Positions 14,564-22,602 of a stretch of DNA of 64,000 nt are shown here, piece after piece. The DNA is taken from IMG/VR virus record IMGVR_UViG_3300021185_003522, positions 1 to 64,000 of that record; one strand, given 5' to 3'. A program made the position numbers and the translations under genes. This DNA comes from a virus. Under the pieces are notes generated by a model. The model saw nothing but the letters and a program-made list of their open reading frames with translations. It was not told the origin of the DNA and made no database searches. How positions within the stretch are numbered: the stretch's first letter is position 1; every line of letters begins with the position of its first letter.

Positions 14564-15132
14564 TGCTTGGTGCATTTCAAGATTATGGAAATGGATTATA
14601 CTATCTCGACCAAGTATTTAAAGACGGCATCAACTTAGCAAATATCAAGAGAACTTACCGGGAGACACCTACACAGTGGCAAATGCTAACGCCGAATAGG
14701 CTGATGGCAATACCAAACAACAATGACTATGATCATTATAACATAGGCAAACAGTTGGTAGAACCAATTTGTGATGTTACTGGCTTTGACAACCTCTCAT
14801 TATCAAATATAGATGTATTCATTGATTTACCCGGACATACACTAAGTTGGCACTTTGATCACGATCATTATAGAGTATTATTGCAGGTATACACTGGTGA
14901 TGTTGCAATACCAGATGGTGGGACGTGTTGGTATATTGGCGAAGAAAACAAAAAATTATTTGAAACTTACGGTACTGACAAACAGGTGAATAAATCTGGT
15001 CTTAGTGTTACAGAAACACAATACAAGCCAGGAGCTGGTTACATAAATGATAATACTCAAAGAAAAGCACATGGCACAAATTGTGTGCGTCCAGGCACGT
15101 TACGTGAAAGTGTGCTATTTACGTTTAATTAA
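14563..15132 (+). CDS. 2OG-Fe(II) oxygenase-like protein
   Basis: 189 residues starting with GTG in a TAGTG overlap. SWHFDHDHYRVLLQVYTGD carries the H-x-D iron ligands (His97, Asp99). RKAHGTNCVRPGTLRESVLF carries the distal His170 and a 2OG-binding Arg (181 or 176). The spacing fits the prolyl/aspartyl hydroxylase-like branch. Substrate unknown. It converges with the minus-strand operon, overlapping by 8 bases. Confidence 0.7.
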   Translation: MLGAFQDYGNGLYYLDQVFKDGINLANIKRTYRETPTQWQMLTPNRLMAIPNNNDYDHYNIGKQLVEPICDVTGFDNLSLSNIDVFIDLPGHTLSWHFDHDHYRVLLQVYTGDVAIPDGGTCWYIGEENKKLFETYGTDKQVNKSGLSVTETQYKPGAGYINDNTQRKAHGTNCVRPGTLRESVLFTFN

Positions 15133-16255
15133 TAAATCCATTTGGTATTAGTTCTTGTTGTGTGAATACTTCCAAGCTGTCTATATCAATAAACCATGCA
15201 AATTTTCCTGGAATATTTTTGTTAGCATAATCTGGTAACAATTCGTTACACTTTTTCATTGCAGTAAAATAATTTAACAGCAGATCCATTCTTCCTGCTG
15301 ATAGAGCATCGTGCATTCTTTGCAATCCTTTAGTGGTAGGCAAATTATGCTTACCGCTAGAGCTTGTCTTCTTTAACAATTGTTTGTCATAATTAGGTAC
15401 CTTGCTTCTACCTAATACGTTATTAAGTTGTATATCTTGACTTGGTTTAAAAAACTGTAAATTAGTTTGGTCGACTCTATTGGATTCCAGCAAATGTTTT
15501 CTGTACAGTATAGAATCTTTTACATAACTTTTAATATTCTCAGCATCTAACCAAAATGCTTTCACATTTGAATATCTCCAATCTCCCTGGGAGCCAGTGT
15601 CCTGATGAACTGTGTACCAACTGTTTTTATACCTTATCAACTGTGGTTTATCGACACCTTTGATGTAACATGCATTATCTTTTATTTTGTAGTTAGGATG
15701 TTGGGATAAACTAGCAGGAGTAAAAGGTAAAGTATGCAAACCTGGACGTCGAAAAAAGGACATTTCATCTGCAAACATCTCATTTTGTTCATCCCAGGTG
15801 ACAGTAGCAATCTCATATGATCCATACTTGCCTTTGTATTTTTCAATTATTGGTAAAGCACAGTGTTTGAATTCTCTATTGTTTTCTAGTTCAATATCAT
15901 CACATGCGAAATAAATCAGCTTATCCAAAACAATATTATTTCTTACGGCAGTATCCAAGATAGTTAGACTGTCTGCACCGCCGCTAAAACAAAGGTTCAC
16001 CTCATTATAGTTTGCTTTCAAATATTCAAGGTAATTTTTGTTGTAATCTTGATTCATATCAATTGAAATATCACTGAGTTGGTTACGTATTTCTTCTAGT
16101 TGTGTATCTACAAAAGTAACAAAATTATTTGTGCTGATTTCATACCATAAGGCTAATAGTTTGTTATCAAACTTATAGCCATTTGCGGTCCAATAGCAAG
16201 TATGCTTTTCTTCTTCTACACGTTTTGTTGAATCTAATATTATGTTTATGTCCAT
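15125..16255 (-). CDS. PP-loop ATP-pyrophosphatase (asparagine-synthase-C-like)
   Basis: 376 residues. NEVNLCFSGGADSLTIL has an intact SGG-x-DS PP-loop (residues 91-96) that binds the ATP pyrophosphate. No glutaminase domain is present. It starts in a TAATG overlap with the asparagine-synthase-like gene upstream, whose own PP-loop is degenerate. The two may act together, one supplying ammonia and the other the adenylating site; this is inference. The target for amidation or condensation is unknown. Confidence 0.65.
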   Translation of the reverse strand: MDINIILDSTKRVEEEKHTCYWTANGYKFDNKLLALWYEISTNNFVTFVDTQLEEIRNQLSDISIDMNQDYNKNYLEYLKANYNEVNLCFSGGADSLTILDTAVRNNIVLDKLIYFACDDIELENNREFKHCALPIIEKYKGKYGSYEIATVTWDEQNEMFADEMSFFRRPGLHTLPFTPASLSQHPNYKIKDNACYIKGVDKPQLIRYKNSWYTVHQDTGSQGDWRYSNVKAFWLDAENIKSYVKDSILYRKHLLESNRVDQTNLQFFKPSQDIQLNNVLGRSKVPNYDKQLLKKTSSSGKHNLPTTKGLQRMHDALSAGRMDLLLNYFTAMKKCNELLPDYANKNIPGKFAWFIDIDSLEVFTQQELIPNGFIN

Positions 16256-17508
16256 TAACTTGCAAACCTAGTTTTGTTAAGTGTTATAGGGTAGTCATGC
16301 TCTTGCATGTATGAAACCTGCCAATGTTTATACCCTGAATTTTTTAATTTGGCAGTTGTGTTTAAAAAACATTGAAATAGTCTTTGATCTGTAAGAGGGT
16401 ACCTGCCTTCAATTCCGTGATGCCCGCATATCATATCGCTTCTGTGTATTTGCCTATGTAGTTTACTGTCTGCATAATCATGCCATGGGTATATAGTCCG
16501 TAGATCAGCAGGCCATCCACCTATTATTTTTCCTATTCTGCCAAAAGCAGTTTTGTCCGGCTGATAGTCATCATATAACTCATCTCCTCCTATACCGCTT
16601 ATGCAAATTTTTTGACTACGAGGCAAAAAATGATTTTGAAGTATACTAGTAAGTGCTTGAGCATTCTGTCCTTTGGTGTATTCAAAATTATAAAGTTTAA
16701 ACATAGCCAATGTGACAGGAATGACTGCACTGTCATCTGCCCGATCAATCAATGGTTTCAATTGTAAACTCATTCTCTCTGACAGTACATCAGGATCTTC
16801 TCTACCAATTTTGCTAACAGTATACATATCTGCGTTGAAGAATTTTCTTGCACTGCATACAATAACACCTGCATCTATACCAGAACTAAGCATATACGTA
16901 GAACGTCCTGGTTCATGTCTATCTTTGATGGCTTGTTCAAAGGCGTCAAATACTTTATCATAGTTGTCTACCGTTTGACTTAGATTCCATTCAGTGGTTG
17001 TTTGTATATCTAATTCAAAGGTGTGTTTATCTATAGTATAAATTCTATTTTCTTGTGCTCTAACTGCACTAGGCGCATGGCTCAGTACAAAGTCGACTGT
17101 GCTACCTGCTATAAAACTTCTAGTTTCTCTATCATAATAAAAGAAAAGATTTTTTGAACTCCATTGATCTACTGCAAAGACAATGTGGGTATCAGTTACG
17201 TATGTAAGGCTGTATTCTCCAATGAGACTTTTAATTAGATCTACAGTAGTATCTAAATGACGGTCAAGATTGTTTACAATCCAATCAGTATCGTTACCGT
17301 TGCTATTGTACGTGCTACCGTTGTATACCAAGGTGCCGTGTTTATTCTGTATTGGTTGCGGTGGGCTAGTGCCTTGAGTGCTGAGAAGAGCATGTCCGAA
17401 ATGCTCATTCTCAACATCAAGTCGATTAAATTGCTCAGGGCCTCTGAGCAGGATACTATTGGTTACCGTTTTGATCGGTATGTTATAAGAATAATAGTAT
17501 CCACACAT
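16255..17508 (-). CDS. asnB-like: asparagine-synthase-like amidotransferase with degenerate PP-loop
   Basis: 417 residues, shorter than typical AsnB (about 550). Met-Cys2 begins a class II glutaminase domain, with RGPE and LVYNGSTYN where AsnB has the glutamine-binding loops. The synthetase part shows LSSGIDAGV (residues 207-215) in place of SGGLDS, then SGIGGDELYDDY and GIEGRYPLTDQRLFQ as in AsnB. Ammonia release from glutamine looks possible; ATP binding is doubtful given the changed loop. Third gene of the minus-strand operon after TctA and TctC. Confidence 0.75.
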   Translation of the reverse strand: MCGYYYSYNIPIKTVTNSILLRGPEQFNRLDVENEHFGHALLSTQGTSPPQPIQNKHGTLVYNGSTYNSNGNDTDWIVNNLDRHLDTTVDLIKSLIGEYSLTYVTDTHIVFAVDQWSSKNLFFYYDRETRSFIAGSTVDFVLSHAPSAVRAQENRIYTIDKHTFELDIQTTTEWNLSQTVDNYDKVFDAFEQAIKDRHEPGRSTYMLSSGIDAGVIVCSARKFFNADMYTVSKIGREDPDVLSERMSLQLKPLIDRADDSAVIPVTLAMFKLYNFEYTKGQNAQALTSILQNHFLPRSQKICISGIGGDELYDDYQPDKTAFGRIGKIIGGWPADLRTIYPWHDYADSKLHRQIHRSDMICGHHGIEGRYPLTDQRLFQCFLNTTAKLKNSGYKHWQVSYMQEHDYPITLNKTRFAS

Positions 17509-17510
17509 TT

Positions 17511-18398
17511 TTATTTAGAAGCTAATTTGTTTCCGGTTAATGTGCTAACAATATCCCAAAATGCTTTCTTTTGGTCTTTGATTTCAGTTCCTGGAATCAT
17601 GAAAGCCTTTTTAAGATAATTTGCTACAGTTTCGCTTTCTATAACTCTGTTAAGATCAGCTTTAACTGTTGCACGTTGATCTGCAGGAATGTTTACTGCA
17701 TGCCAATACTTTAATGTACCAGTTTTGTTTAGGTGCCATGTTGGGAATACAACACTTAATGGTTGCTTTCCGCCAACTTCTACTGGCGAACTTACTGCTA
17801 AACATTTAATATGCTTGTTACTGATCTCACGTTTTGTAAATCCAGTGTACATCATGTCAACATCGCCAGCAACTAAACCTTTAAGTGTTTTTTTACTGCC
17901 TTTAAAGTCAACTCTTACAAATTTGATTCCTGTGTCTTTTGATAAGTCATCATAGATACCATCAATTAATGTAGCAGTGTTACCAACAGTAACTTTCTTT
18001 TTACCTTTTAAAAATTCTGGAATACTGTTTGCAGCTTCATCAGCTCTGATACACATTGTTTGGTTTCTATTGTAGAACACACTTATGAAACTATCATCAT
18101 TGACTTCAACATGGCAACCTCTTGATTCATCTTTAACATATCTACCTGTGTCACGTAAAAATACTCCAGGTCTGCCTGTGTCTTTGGCCATGTATACTTT
18201 GTTGTTTACACAGTTTCTTGTTACTACTACTTCACTGTCATAACCTAATCCTTTAAGAGCGTCGCTTATAAGGTTACTTTCTGCGAAAGCATTTCCACTA
18301 GTACCACTTGGTACTATTACATCTAATACTGGCTTAGCATATGCACTAGATGTTATTGCAAAGAATATTGCAATTATCGTCAACTTAATTTTTGTCAT
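17511..18398 (-). CDS. tctC-like: TctC-like periplasmic substrate-binding protein
   Basis: 295 residues with a signal peptide (IKLTIIAIFFAITSSAYA). The order of elements fits the Bug/TctC family: LDVIVPSGTSGNAFAES, an LKGLGYDSEVVV strand, KKTLKGLVAGDVDMMYTGF and a C-terminal helix with VANYLKKAFMIPG. The usual G-G-x-T-D loop is changed. It lies directly after the TctA gene. Known role: capture of carboxylates such as tricarboxylates or other small organic acids in the periplasm. Substrate unknown. Confidence 0.65.
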   Translation of the reverse strand: MTKIKLTIIAIFFAITSSAYAKPVLDVIVPSGTSGNAFAESNLISDALKGLGYDSEVVVTRNCVNNKVYMAKDTGRPGVFLRDTGRYVKDESRGCHVEVNDDSFISVFYNRNQTMCIRADEAANSIPEFLKGKKKVTVGNTATLIDGIYDDLSKDTGIKFVRVDFKGSKKTLKGLVAGDVDMMYTGFTKREISNKHIKCLAVSSPVEVGGKQPLSVVFPTWHLNKTGTLKYWHAVNIPADQRATVKADLNRVIESETVANYLKKAFMIPGTEIKDQKKAFWDIVSTLTGNKLASK

Positions 18399-18408
18399 TT
18401 TTAATCCT

Positions 18409-19770
18409 CTATGAAAAATGTATTTGATAAAATATTCCTAAACTTTCGCTTAGTTTGTCTTGTAGTACGAACGCAATGATTAAACACATTGGTTCTGTTT
18501 TCCTTAGCAAGTATCCTAACGGAGCCAGTACTAATAGAATGGTCATATAGTAACGTGCTTCATGACCCATTGCACCTAGATAGTATGTTAAGCAAACTAG
18601 AAAAATACCAGTGCCCCACAACATGTGTTTGACACTTATTTTCTTAAGTACGTTTACATATCTAACTAGTGGCCAGGCCATTAAAAAACATGTTGCATTT
18701 ATGATTATAAACCATAGTGCAATCTGTTCAAACATTCCTACTTCAACAGTTGTTTCATAACTGATGTGGTAGCTCTTTATATCCATGAAACTTAAAAGCA
18801 CAGCTTCACTTACACTAATAGGTATTCCTATCAACATCAATGGCAATAAACTTACAAGTCCTGTACTGTTGTTAGCAGTCTCTGCACTCACTAAACTTTT
18901 AATGTCACCTTTGTCGTCGTAGGAGCCTTGTTTAACACGCATCTTCTTCTCAATTGCATAGCTGATATTCGAACTTACGTTGCTACCAATATGAGGTACT
19001 AATCCTATAAATGCTCCAAATGCACTACCACGAAGACTGCTTGGAAGATGTTTTAAAAACTCTTTAAGGTGTTCATAAAAACTATTCTTATCTTCATATT
19101 CAAGATTGCTGGTATAATTGTTAAACATACCAGCTGTCTGTAACAGTGTAGGAAACACATACAGTGCAACAATTACCGGAAACAATGGTATTTGATGCAT
19201 TAGTAATGGAAAGGTTTCGTAAGGAATAACTTCAGGAAGAAACACAAAGTAGGGGCTCCAATTTGTGCCAATTAATCCTAAAAGTATACCAATACTAAAC
19301 ACAAGAATATTCTGTATAATACTCTTGCCTAATAGAAAACATATGCTTGTACTTGCTAAGAACAAAATTATAATTTGTACATTGTTGTTGTAAAAATTTT
19401 TAATCAAGTCTATAGCAAAAGGCATTACCATGTACACACTAATCAGTGCAACAAATGATCCTAGTACACTGCCCAAGGCCGCATTTGAAATAGCAAAGTT
19501 ACCTACTCCGCGATTGAACATTCTATTGCCTTCAACCACTGCGGGTAAACTTGAACTTTCTCCTGGCACACCAAACACTGTGGCAACAATACTTCCTGAA
19601 AACTGACTACTGCTTATCACAGCAAGATAGTACAGTAACATTTGCAACATACTAGCATCTTTTAACAGAGGGTAGCTCATCACAATCATTATGGTATTGC
19701 CTACACCAGGCACAAACCCAGAAATAAATCCAAGCAGTGTTCCTAGTACAACAAAAAGTGTATCGTCCAT
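18409..19770 (-). CDS. tctA-like: TctA-like large membrane subunit of a tripartite tricarboxylate transporter
   Basis: 453 residues from the ATG at 19770, chosen for GGAAAG seven bases upstream; GTG at 19788 and ATG at 19785 are alternatives. About 11-12 hydrophobic segments are visible. LGFISGFVPGVGNTIMIV and SQFSGSIVATVFGVPGESSS match the TctA glycine-rich and GvPGe signature loops. Together with TctC it would import organic acids. No TctB-type small subunit is seen, so it would need a host TctB or work without one. Transporter genes of this size are rare in phages. Confidence 0.8.
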   Translation of the reverse strand: MDDTLFVVLGTLLGFISGFVPGVGNTIMIVMSYPLLKDASMLQMLLYYLAVISSSQFSGSIVATVFGVPGESSSLPAVVEGNRMFNRGVGNFAISNAALGSVLGSFVALISVYMVMPFAIDLIKNFYNNNVQIIILFLASTSICFLLGKSIIQNILVFSIGILLGLIGTNWSPYFVFLPEVIPYETFPLLMHQIPLFPVIVALYVFPTLLQTAGMFNNYTSNLEYEDKNSFYEHLKEFLKHLPSSLRGSAFGAFIGLVPHIGSNVSSNISYAIEKKMRVKQGSYDDKGDIKSLVSAETANNSTGLVSLLPLMLIGIPISVSEAVLLSFMDIKSYHISYETTVEVGMFEQIALWFIIINATCFLMAWPLVRYVNVLKKISVKHMLWGTGIFLVCLTYYLGAMGHEARYYMTILLVLAPLGYLLRKTEPMCLIIAFVLQDKLSESLGIFYQIHFS

Positions 19771-19790
19771 CAATATGCTTTCCATCACTA

Positions 19791-19819
19791 ATGATATAAT
19801 ACATTATTCAAACTGTCAA
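19791..19819 (-). promoter_or_regulatory. promoter for the tctA operon with inverted repeat
   Basis: On the minus strand TTGACA (19819-19814), a 17-base spacer, and TATCAT (19796-19791). The -35 box lies in the inverted repeat CAAACTG-TCAAA-CAGTTTG (19809-19827), an operator-like arrangement. Confidence 0.5.
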
Positions 19820-19827
19820 ACAGTTTG

Positions 19828-19971
19828 GTAAAAGTATTAGGTTTATTTTAAATTAAAAACTAGGCGGTATGCCGTACGGTGGGCGTTCTGTTAAGTAAAG
19901 GGTTTCCCCTGGCGTCCATTTAGTCCGAAGTCACTGAATGTGGCTTTGTTACATCTATTTACACAAAAAGG
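19828..19971 (+). other. intergenic region with small hairpins, no gene
   Basis: Divergent gap between the tctA promoter and the plus-strand promoter at 19972. Stems visible by eye include AAGTCAC-TGAAT-GTGGCTT (19929-19947) and the GGGTTTCCCC turn near 19900. The middle is more GC-rich than its surroundings. It could be a structured RNA on either strand or a protein-binding region. I see no open frame worth calling. Confidence 0.3.
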
Positions 19972-19999
19972 TTGACAGGTTGTAATTTTGTGTTATACT
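19972..19999 (+). promoter_or_regulatory. sigma70-like promoter with ACAGTTAGAAAA leader
   Basis: TTGACA at 19972-19977, a 16-base spacer, and TATACT at 19994-19999. Six bases later comes ACAGTTAGAAAATAGGAG, which joins the leader box to the ribosome binding site of the gene at 20031. Confidence 0.85.
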
Positions 20000-20030
20000 G
20001 TATGTACAGTTAGAAAATAGGAGATAGTAT

Positions 20031-20249
20031 ATGACAAATCCAATTAGTATAAATTCACTTAAAAAAATTATTGAGAAGTCGCCTAATAGAATTGCTTTAT
20101 TATGCAGGACACTTCCTTATACAATTGAAGTGGAACAAGCACGTGATGAGCCTAACAAAAAGGTTATTGATGGACTTATTCAAAAATTGTTAATGGTTAG
20201 ATCATTAGCAAGAAAAAATAATATTCCAACACACGGATTAATAGGTTGA
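20031..20249 (+). CDS. small basic hypothetical protein
   Basis: 72 residues, basic and helical (INSLKKIIEKSPNRIALL; VIDGLIQKLLMVRSLARK). It is the only gene between two strong promoters, so it probably has its own short transcript. Family not recognised. Confidence 0.6.
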   Translation: MTNPISINSLKKIIEKSPNRIALLCRTLPYTIEVEQARDEPNKKVIDGLIQKLLMVRSLARKNNIPTHGLIG

Positions 20250-20273
20250 CATATACTAAAAGTATGTTATTAT
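20246..20273 (+). promoter_or_regulatory. sigma70-like promoter with ACAGTTAGAAAAC leader
   Basis: TTGACA at 20246-20251, a 16-base spacer, and TATTAT at 20268-20273. The leader ACAGTTAGAAAAC is at 20280-20292. It drives the MoxR-like gene. The leader has a perfect 13-nt complement at 21424-21436, after the end of that gene. Confidence 0.8.
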
Positions 20274-20311
20274 AAAGACACAGTTAGAAAACAAACAGAA
20301 GGATATAGCCC

Positions 20312-21406
20312 ATGTCAAGTTCAAGTCAAGTAGAATATAGAACAGTTACTACTGCTGGTGCAAAAAGTGCAATTAAAGTAGCATTCAAAAAACAAAGACC
20401 AATATTTTTATGGGGCCCTCCAGGTGTTGGTAAGTCAGATATAGTTCAGCAGATCACAGATGATGCTGGTGGTTATATGTTTGATTTACGTTTAGGTCAA
20501 ATGGATCCAACAGACCTTAGAGGTATGCCTTACTTTAACAAAGAAGATGGTGTAATGGACTGGGCTCCGCCTGTTGATCTTCCAACACCTGAGTTTGCTA
20601 AAGACTATCCAATGATCACAGTGTTCTTGGATGAGATGAATTCAGCTCCAGCAAGTGTGCAAGCGGCCGCTTATCAGTTGGTGCTTAACAGAAGACTAGG
20701 CAAGTATGTGTTGCCGGACAATGTGGTTATTATTGCCGCTGGTAATAGAGAGTCAGACAAAGGTGTTACGTTCCGTATGCCTACTCCGCTTGCAAATAGA
20801 TTTGTACATGTTGAAATACGTGCAGATTTTGAGGCTTGGTTAGATTGGGCAGTGGATAAAAACATTCATCCTGATGTAGTAGGTTACTTGAGTTTTGCCA
20901 AGCAGGACCTGTATGACTTTGATGCTAAGAGTGCTTCAAGAGCTTTTGCTACTCCAAGATCATGGAGTTTTGTAAGTGAGCTTATTGAAGAAGACATGAG
21001 TGATACTACTGCAACTGATCTTATTGCAGGTACTGTGGGTGAAGGCTTAGCAGTAAAGTTTCAAGCACACAGAAAGATTGCTGGTAAACTTCCTAATCCA
21101 ACTGATGTACTTGCTGGTAAGGTAAGCAAATTAGATGTACAAGAAGTTAGTGCAATGTATTCACTTACTATTAGTATGTGCTATGAGCTTAAAGAAGCAT
21201 TAGCAACTGTTAAAGATGCTGAGTTTCACAAGATGAGTGATAACTTCTTTAGGTTTATGATGGATAACTTTGAAACTGAGTTAGTTGTTATGGGTGCAAG
21301 GATTGCATTGACAACATATGCTATTCCGTTTCAACCTACTAAACTTAAAAACTTTGATGAGTTTCATCAACGTTATGGAAAATATATCCTTGCAAGTCAA
21401 GGGTAA
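20312..21406 (+). CDS. MoxR-like AAA+ ATPase
   Basis: 364 residues. Walker A is GPPGVGKS (residues 35-42), Walker B is TVFLDEMNSAP (about 104-114), and sensor and arginine regions follow (IIAAGNRESDKG; MPTPLANRFVH). MoxR ATPases act as chaperone-like partners of VWA-domain proteins, loading metals or remodelling complexes. Here the VWA partner is at 22661, four small genes further on, with its own promoter of the same class. MoxR/VWA pairs occur in large phages, but the target is unknown. Confidence 0.85.
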   Translation: MSSSSQVEYRTVTTAGAKSAIKVAFKKQRPIFLWGPPGVGKSDIVQQITDDAGGYMFDLRLGQMDPTDLRGMPYFNKEDGVMDWAPPVDLPTPEFAKDYPMITVFLDEMNSAPASVQAAAYQLVLNRRLGKYVLPDNVVIIAAGNRESDKGVTFRMPTPLANRFVHVEIRADFEAWLDWAVDKNIHPDVVGYLSFAKQDLYDFDAKSASRAFATPRSWSFVSELIEEDMSDTTATDLIAGTVGEGLAVKFQAHRKIAGKLPNPTDVLAGKVSKLDVQEVSAMYSLTISMCYELKEALATVKDAEFHKMSDNFFRFMMDNFETELVVMGARIALTTYAIPFQPTKLKNFDEFHQRYGKYILASQG

Positions 21407-21410
21407 GGCA

Positions 21411-21474
21411 TTGGTTGAGGGCCGTTTTCTAACTGTAAATCGAAAAGCATAGGGCTATGCAGGCCCTCAACCAA
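21411..21474 (+). promoter_or_regulatory. long inverted repeat enclosing an anti-leader sequence
   Basis: A perfect 13-bp inverted repeat (TTGGTTGAGGGCC at 21411-21423; its complement at 21462-21474) encloses GTTTTCTAACTGT (21424-21436), complementary to the ACAGTTAGAAAAC leader of this same transcript, and a small inner hairpin GCATA-GGGC-TATGC (21447-21460). The inner hairpin contains the ATG of the next gene and the outer 3' arm covers its first codons. It looks like a structure that could control translation or pair with the promoter leaders. Confidence 0.5.
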
Positions 21475-21768
21475 ATCACAGGCGCTATGGATGACATAGA
21501 CACAATACTACAGAAGCACTTGAGAAATTATACTCAAGTGTTTCGTCGTTATACACCGTATGATCCTCGAGAATGGACCGAATTACTGAAACGTGTTCAC
21601 CGAGACTTTGGCCGACCCAGTGAACGTTGGGCTTGGATGATTGATCATGAGTGGCAAAAACAAATGATGGAAGATCCAGAATGGCGTGGTGTTGCAGTTA
21701 ATGAATGGCATGTGATATTTTACTTCAAAGAAGAATCAGACGCTGTGATGTTTGGACTTAAATACTAG
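21457..21768 (+). CDS. hypothetical protein under a hairpin-covered start
   Basis: 103 residues, Trp-rich (RKYTPYDPREW-like centre, SERWAWMIDHEWQKQMM, VAVNEWHVIFYF). The ATG at 21457 lies in the hairpin described at 21411-21474; a later ATG at 21487 would start outside it. Family not recognised. Confidence 0.55.
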   Translation: MQALNQITGAMDDIDTILQKHLRNYTQVFRRYTPYDPREWTELLKRVHRDFGRPSERWAWMIDHEWQKQMMEDPEWRGVAVNEWHVIFYFKEESDAVMFGLKY

Positions 21769-21769
21769 C

Positions 21770-22111
21770 ATGAAATATTTTGTTAAACAATTAGATGGCC
21801 GTTATGCACACAATAATTATTTTGATTATTGTATTGACTTTCCTCGCAATCAATTTGGTCCAATGGAGTTTCACACTGTTATGGGTTGGCTGATTGAAAC
21901 CTATGGCTATAGTGCAGAAGTACGTGACTTTATGTGGATACGAGGCATGCTACAAAAACGGCAACAGTTTAATGTTCCTGATTCAGACGCACCTCCTTTT
22001 GTTAATAGACAGTGGAGTTGGACAAATGGAACAAACAATCTAAGAGTATACTTAAAATCAGAAAAAGAATTAAGTTTTTTTAAACTAAAGTGGCCACATG
22101 AGAACAATTGA
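21770..22111 (+). CDS. hypothetical protein
   Basis: 113 residues, starting two bases after the previous stop. Aromatic-rich (MKYFVKQLDGRYAHNNYFDY), with RVYLKSEKELSFFKLKWP at the end. The pattern LRVYLKSEKELSFFKLKW (strand, charged helix, strand) ends in a fashion similar to VIFYFKEESDAVMFGLKY of the preceding protein, so the two neighbours may share a small domain. Role unknown. Confidence 0.6.
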   Translation: MKYFVKQLDGRYAHNNYFDYCIDFPRNQFGPMEFHTVMGWLIETYGYSAEVRDFMWIRGMLQKRQQFNVPDSDAPPFVNRQWSWTNGTNNLRVYLKSEKELSFFKLKWPHENN

Positions 22112-22322
22112 TTTACATGGCAAAACCATACACGATGCATGGAAGGTATTCATAGCATTTGCATATGAGAAATGGCTGGATAAAGAAAAAGAAATACGTG
22201 TTATTACTGGACATGGTGCAATACAAAAAGAATTCCCTAGTTGGTGTGATGCTTGTCAACATGTGAAACGTTATGAAACAGAACCATATAACAGAGGAAG
22301 TTTTAAGGTGAGATTACGATGA
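22098..22322 (+). CDS. Smr-domain protein
   Basis: 74 residues forming little more than one Smr domain: IDLHGKTIHDAWKVFIAF at the start (LDLHG motif), IRVITGHG near residues 38-45 (the GHG motif), and NRGSFKVRLR as the last strand. Smr domains occur at the C-terminus of MutS2 and alone, and can have endonuclease activity on RNA or branched DNA. It overlaps the genes on both sides. Confidence 0.75.
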   Translation: MRTIDLHGKTIHDAWKVFIAFAYEKWLDKEKEIRVITGHGAIQKEFPSWCDACQHVKRYETEPYNRGSFKVRLR

Positions 22323-22525
22323 CACAGAGTATCTATGTGGTTGAAAAATGCAGTGCCAACACTTCCTATCGAGAATTGGTAGGAGTTTATAGCACCAGGG
22401 AATTAGCAGACCGTGGTGGTGAAGAAAGTTTAGAATTTAATGAACCTACAAATTGGAACATTACTATTACAATAGTGCCTCTTGATGGCAAATTAGTTTC
22501 TTGTGTCTCAGGAGAGGGTAACTGA
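22319..22525 (+). CDS. small hypothetical protein
   Basis: 68 residues, ATGA overlap with the Smr gene. IYVVEKCSANTSYRELVGVY followed by STRELADRGGEE resembles the short 'YVV...GVYST-x-E-LA' fold of small phage proteins, but no function follows from it. Last gene before the hairpin region and promoter at 22526-22630. Confidence 0.55.
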   Translation: MTQSIYVVEKCSANTSYRELVGVYSTRELADRGGEESLEFNEPTNWNITITIVPLDGKLVSCVSGEGN

Positions 22526-22600
22526 GAGTCGGGGTGCAACGTTCTGTGTTGCACATGATAGTGGGCGAGGTTAGGTGGCAGCTATCTTTTCTGTTAAAAA
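22526..22600 (+). terminator. hairpins before a promoter, possible terminator
   Basis: GTGCAAC-GTTCTGT-GTTGCAC (22534-22554) is a perfect 7-bp hairpin. A second stem GATAG...CTATC (22557-22586) runs into CTTTTCTGTT. The position, between a stop codon and a new promoter, suits termination of the upstream transcript. The T-run is short, so a regulatory RNA end is also possible. Confidence 0.4.
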
Positions 22601-22602
22601 GG

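Noticed and set aside
21424-21436. Minus-strand early promoter leader rather than an anti-leader
   Set aside because: On the minus strand ACAGTTAGAAAAC is present, but the bases six to twelve upstream (CTTTTCGATTT) contain no -10 box and no TTGACA stands further up.
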